Assembly (NCBI GenBank): GCA_034440635.1
Contig: JAOTON010002271.1
Span: 372,001 to 436,000 of the forward strand
DNA: 64,000 nt
Source: Lepas anatifera
Taxonomy: Eukaryota; Arthropoda; Thecostraca; Lepadidae
Direction: 5' to 3'
In this document: piece after piece, positions 63,180 to 64,000 of the stretch
Layout: each line of letters begins with the position of its first letter
How positions within the stretch are numbered: position 1 is the stretch's first letter
Notes under the pieces: model-generated
What the model was told of the DNA's origin: nothing
Database searches by the model: none
The model's input: the letters and a program-made list of their open reading frames with translations, nothing else
Made by a program: the position numbers and the translations under genes

Positions 63180-64000
63180 TGGGTCAAAGCGGAGCGTGTC
63201 AACAGCTTTTACAGCGTGCTCAAGGCCGCGCGCTGCAGAAGCACCAATTCGCAATTTAAAATTGGTGCCTAGAGCCATTTTCAGATTGAAAATATGTGAA
63301 TATTGATTCCATTATTCGAGCCGTGACCTCGAGGTCCCGGCTACCATGATGACCGGTAATGTCCAATGATCTATAGTCTGCATGAAGATTCTGATGAAGG
63401 GCTGTGTCTATACATATAGTCACACTGAATTCGATCAGGCTTATATCCAAGACTCGAGCTAGACATACAAACTGGCATATTTTCAACTTATAATCTTGCC
63501 CCTGGGTGGAGTACTGCAAACCTATTAACACAAGAGCTCATACTCATTAACATAATAGAGAACATGCTAACATGATTGGTTGGGTGCCAAAAGTGAGAAG
63601 ACGAGGAATGCCTCTCTCTGCGTTTTTGGCACCCATGTAAACTAGCGTTATTTTATCGAGCGGTTTGGCATAGAGCCGCGAGCTCCAACGACCCCAGCCT
63701 TCATTGTGTGCCGGTCATGCGTTGAATCCGGTTCAGCACCACATTGGCGGGCGCCGGGGGAATGACATCACGGCAGCGGACGGTGCTGGGACCACACAGA
63801 GCGGGCTGCGGCCTGCCGCGGCACTCAACAAAATGGCTGCCGGCTCAATGGCTTTCCTTTTGGACAAAGGCCAGCTCCTGCAATTCGGACGAGGGTGTAG
63901 TGATTGGTATTACGACAATACGCATTGAAGCAATGGCTCTTATTAGGCATCATTAGCTGTGGAAGAGAGCTAGTAGTTTGTCCATAAACAAGTGTCGGTC
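63180..64000. other. No gene recognised
   Basis: AT-rich to 63660, then GC-richer with short open frames at 63704-63956. I see no recognisable exon. Upstream exons of the minus-strand gene may lie beyond the window. Confidence 0.35.

Overview
The window is invertebrate nuclear DNA, most likely arthropod and perhaps crustacean. The evidence is spliced genes with GT-AG introns, very GC-rich short exons in AT-richer introns, tRNA-derived SINEs, many MITEs, a Penelope-like retroelement remnant, minisatellites and (TA)n tracts. There is no prokaryotic gene organisation. The taxon is inferred from this overall character, not from a diagnostic marker.

Two protein-coding genes can be rebuilt exon by exon, and they face each other tail to tail. 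The first, on the + strand (18825-39124, 7 coding exons, 349 codons), is CYHR1/ZFTRAF1, a RING plus TRAF-type zinc-finger protein. It is recognised along its whole length, including a 29-nt second exon and a 28-nt last exon. The second, on the - strand (62969 down to 49726, 8 exons, 706 codons from the first in-frame ATG; possible 5' extension to 63178), has a polyproline tract, a duplicated WH2-like motif, coiled coils and two Ser/Glu-rich acidic tracts. This is the layout of an actin regulator, tentatively espin/Forked-like. All its splice phases agree. A further probable exon of an unidentified - strand gene lies at 2896-3151.

Most of the rest is repetitive. 700-2825 is a 32-bp minisatellite. 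6600-17900 is dominated by MITEs, including TTAA-bounded elements of about 850 bp packed with AGGTCA/TGACCT motifs. CYHR1 intron 1 (19032-30595) holds more of these, hAT-type MITEs with 8-bp target duplications and a foldback-like element (27011-28973). CYHR1 introns 2-6 hold a SINE, two further MITEs, a Penelope-like fragment and a minisatellite. The region between the genes (39125-49725) has a 60-bp minisatellite, SINEs and MITEs. The introns of the - strand gene hold five different minisatellites.

The most unusual pattern is that several minisatellites begin exactly at splice junctions and repeat the splice site itself. This is seen at the CYHR1 exon 6 donor, at both ends of intron 1 of the - strand gene, and at the acceptor of its last intron. 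The second notable pattern is a transposon family that spreads dense nuclear-receptor-type half-sites.
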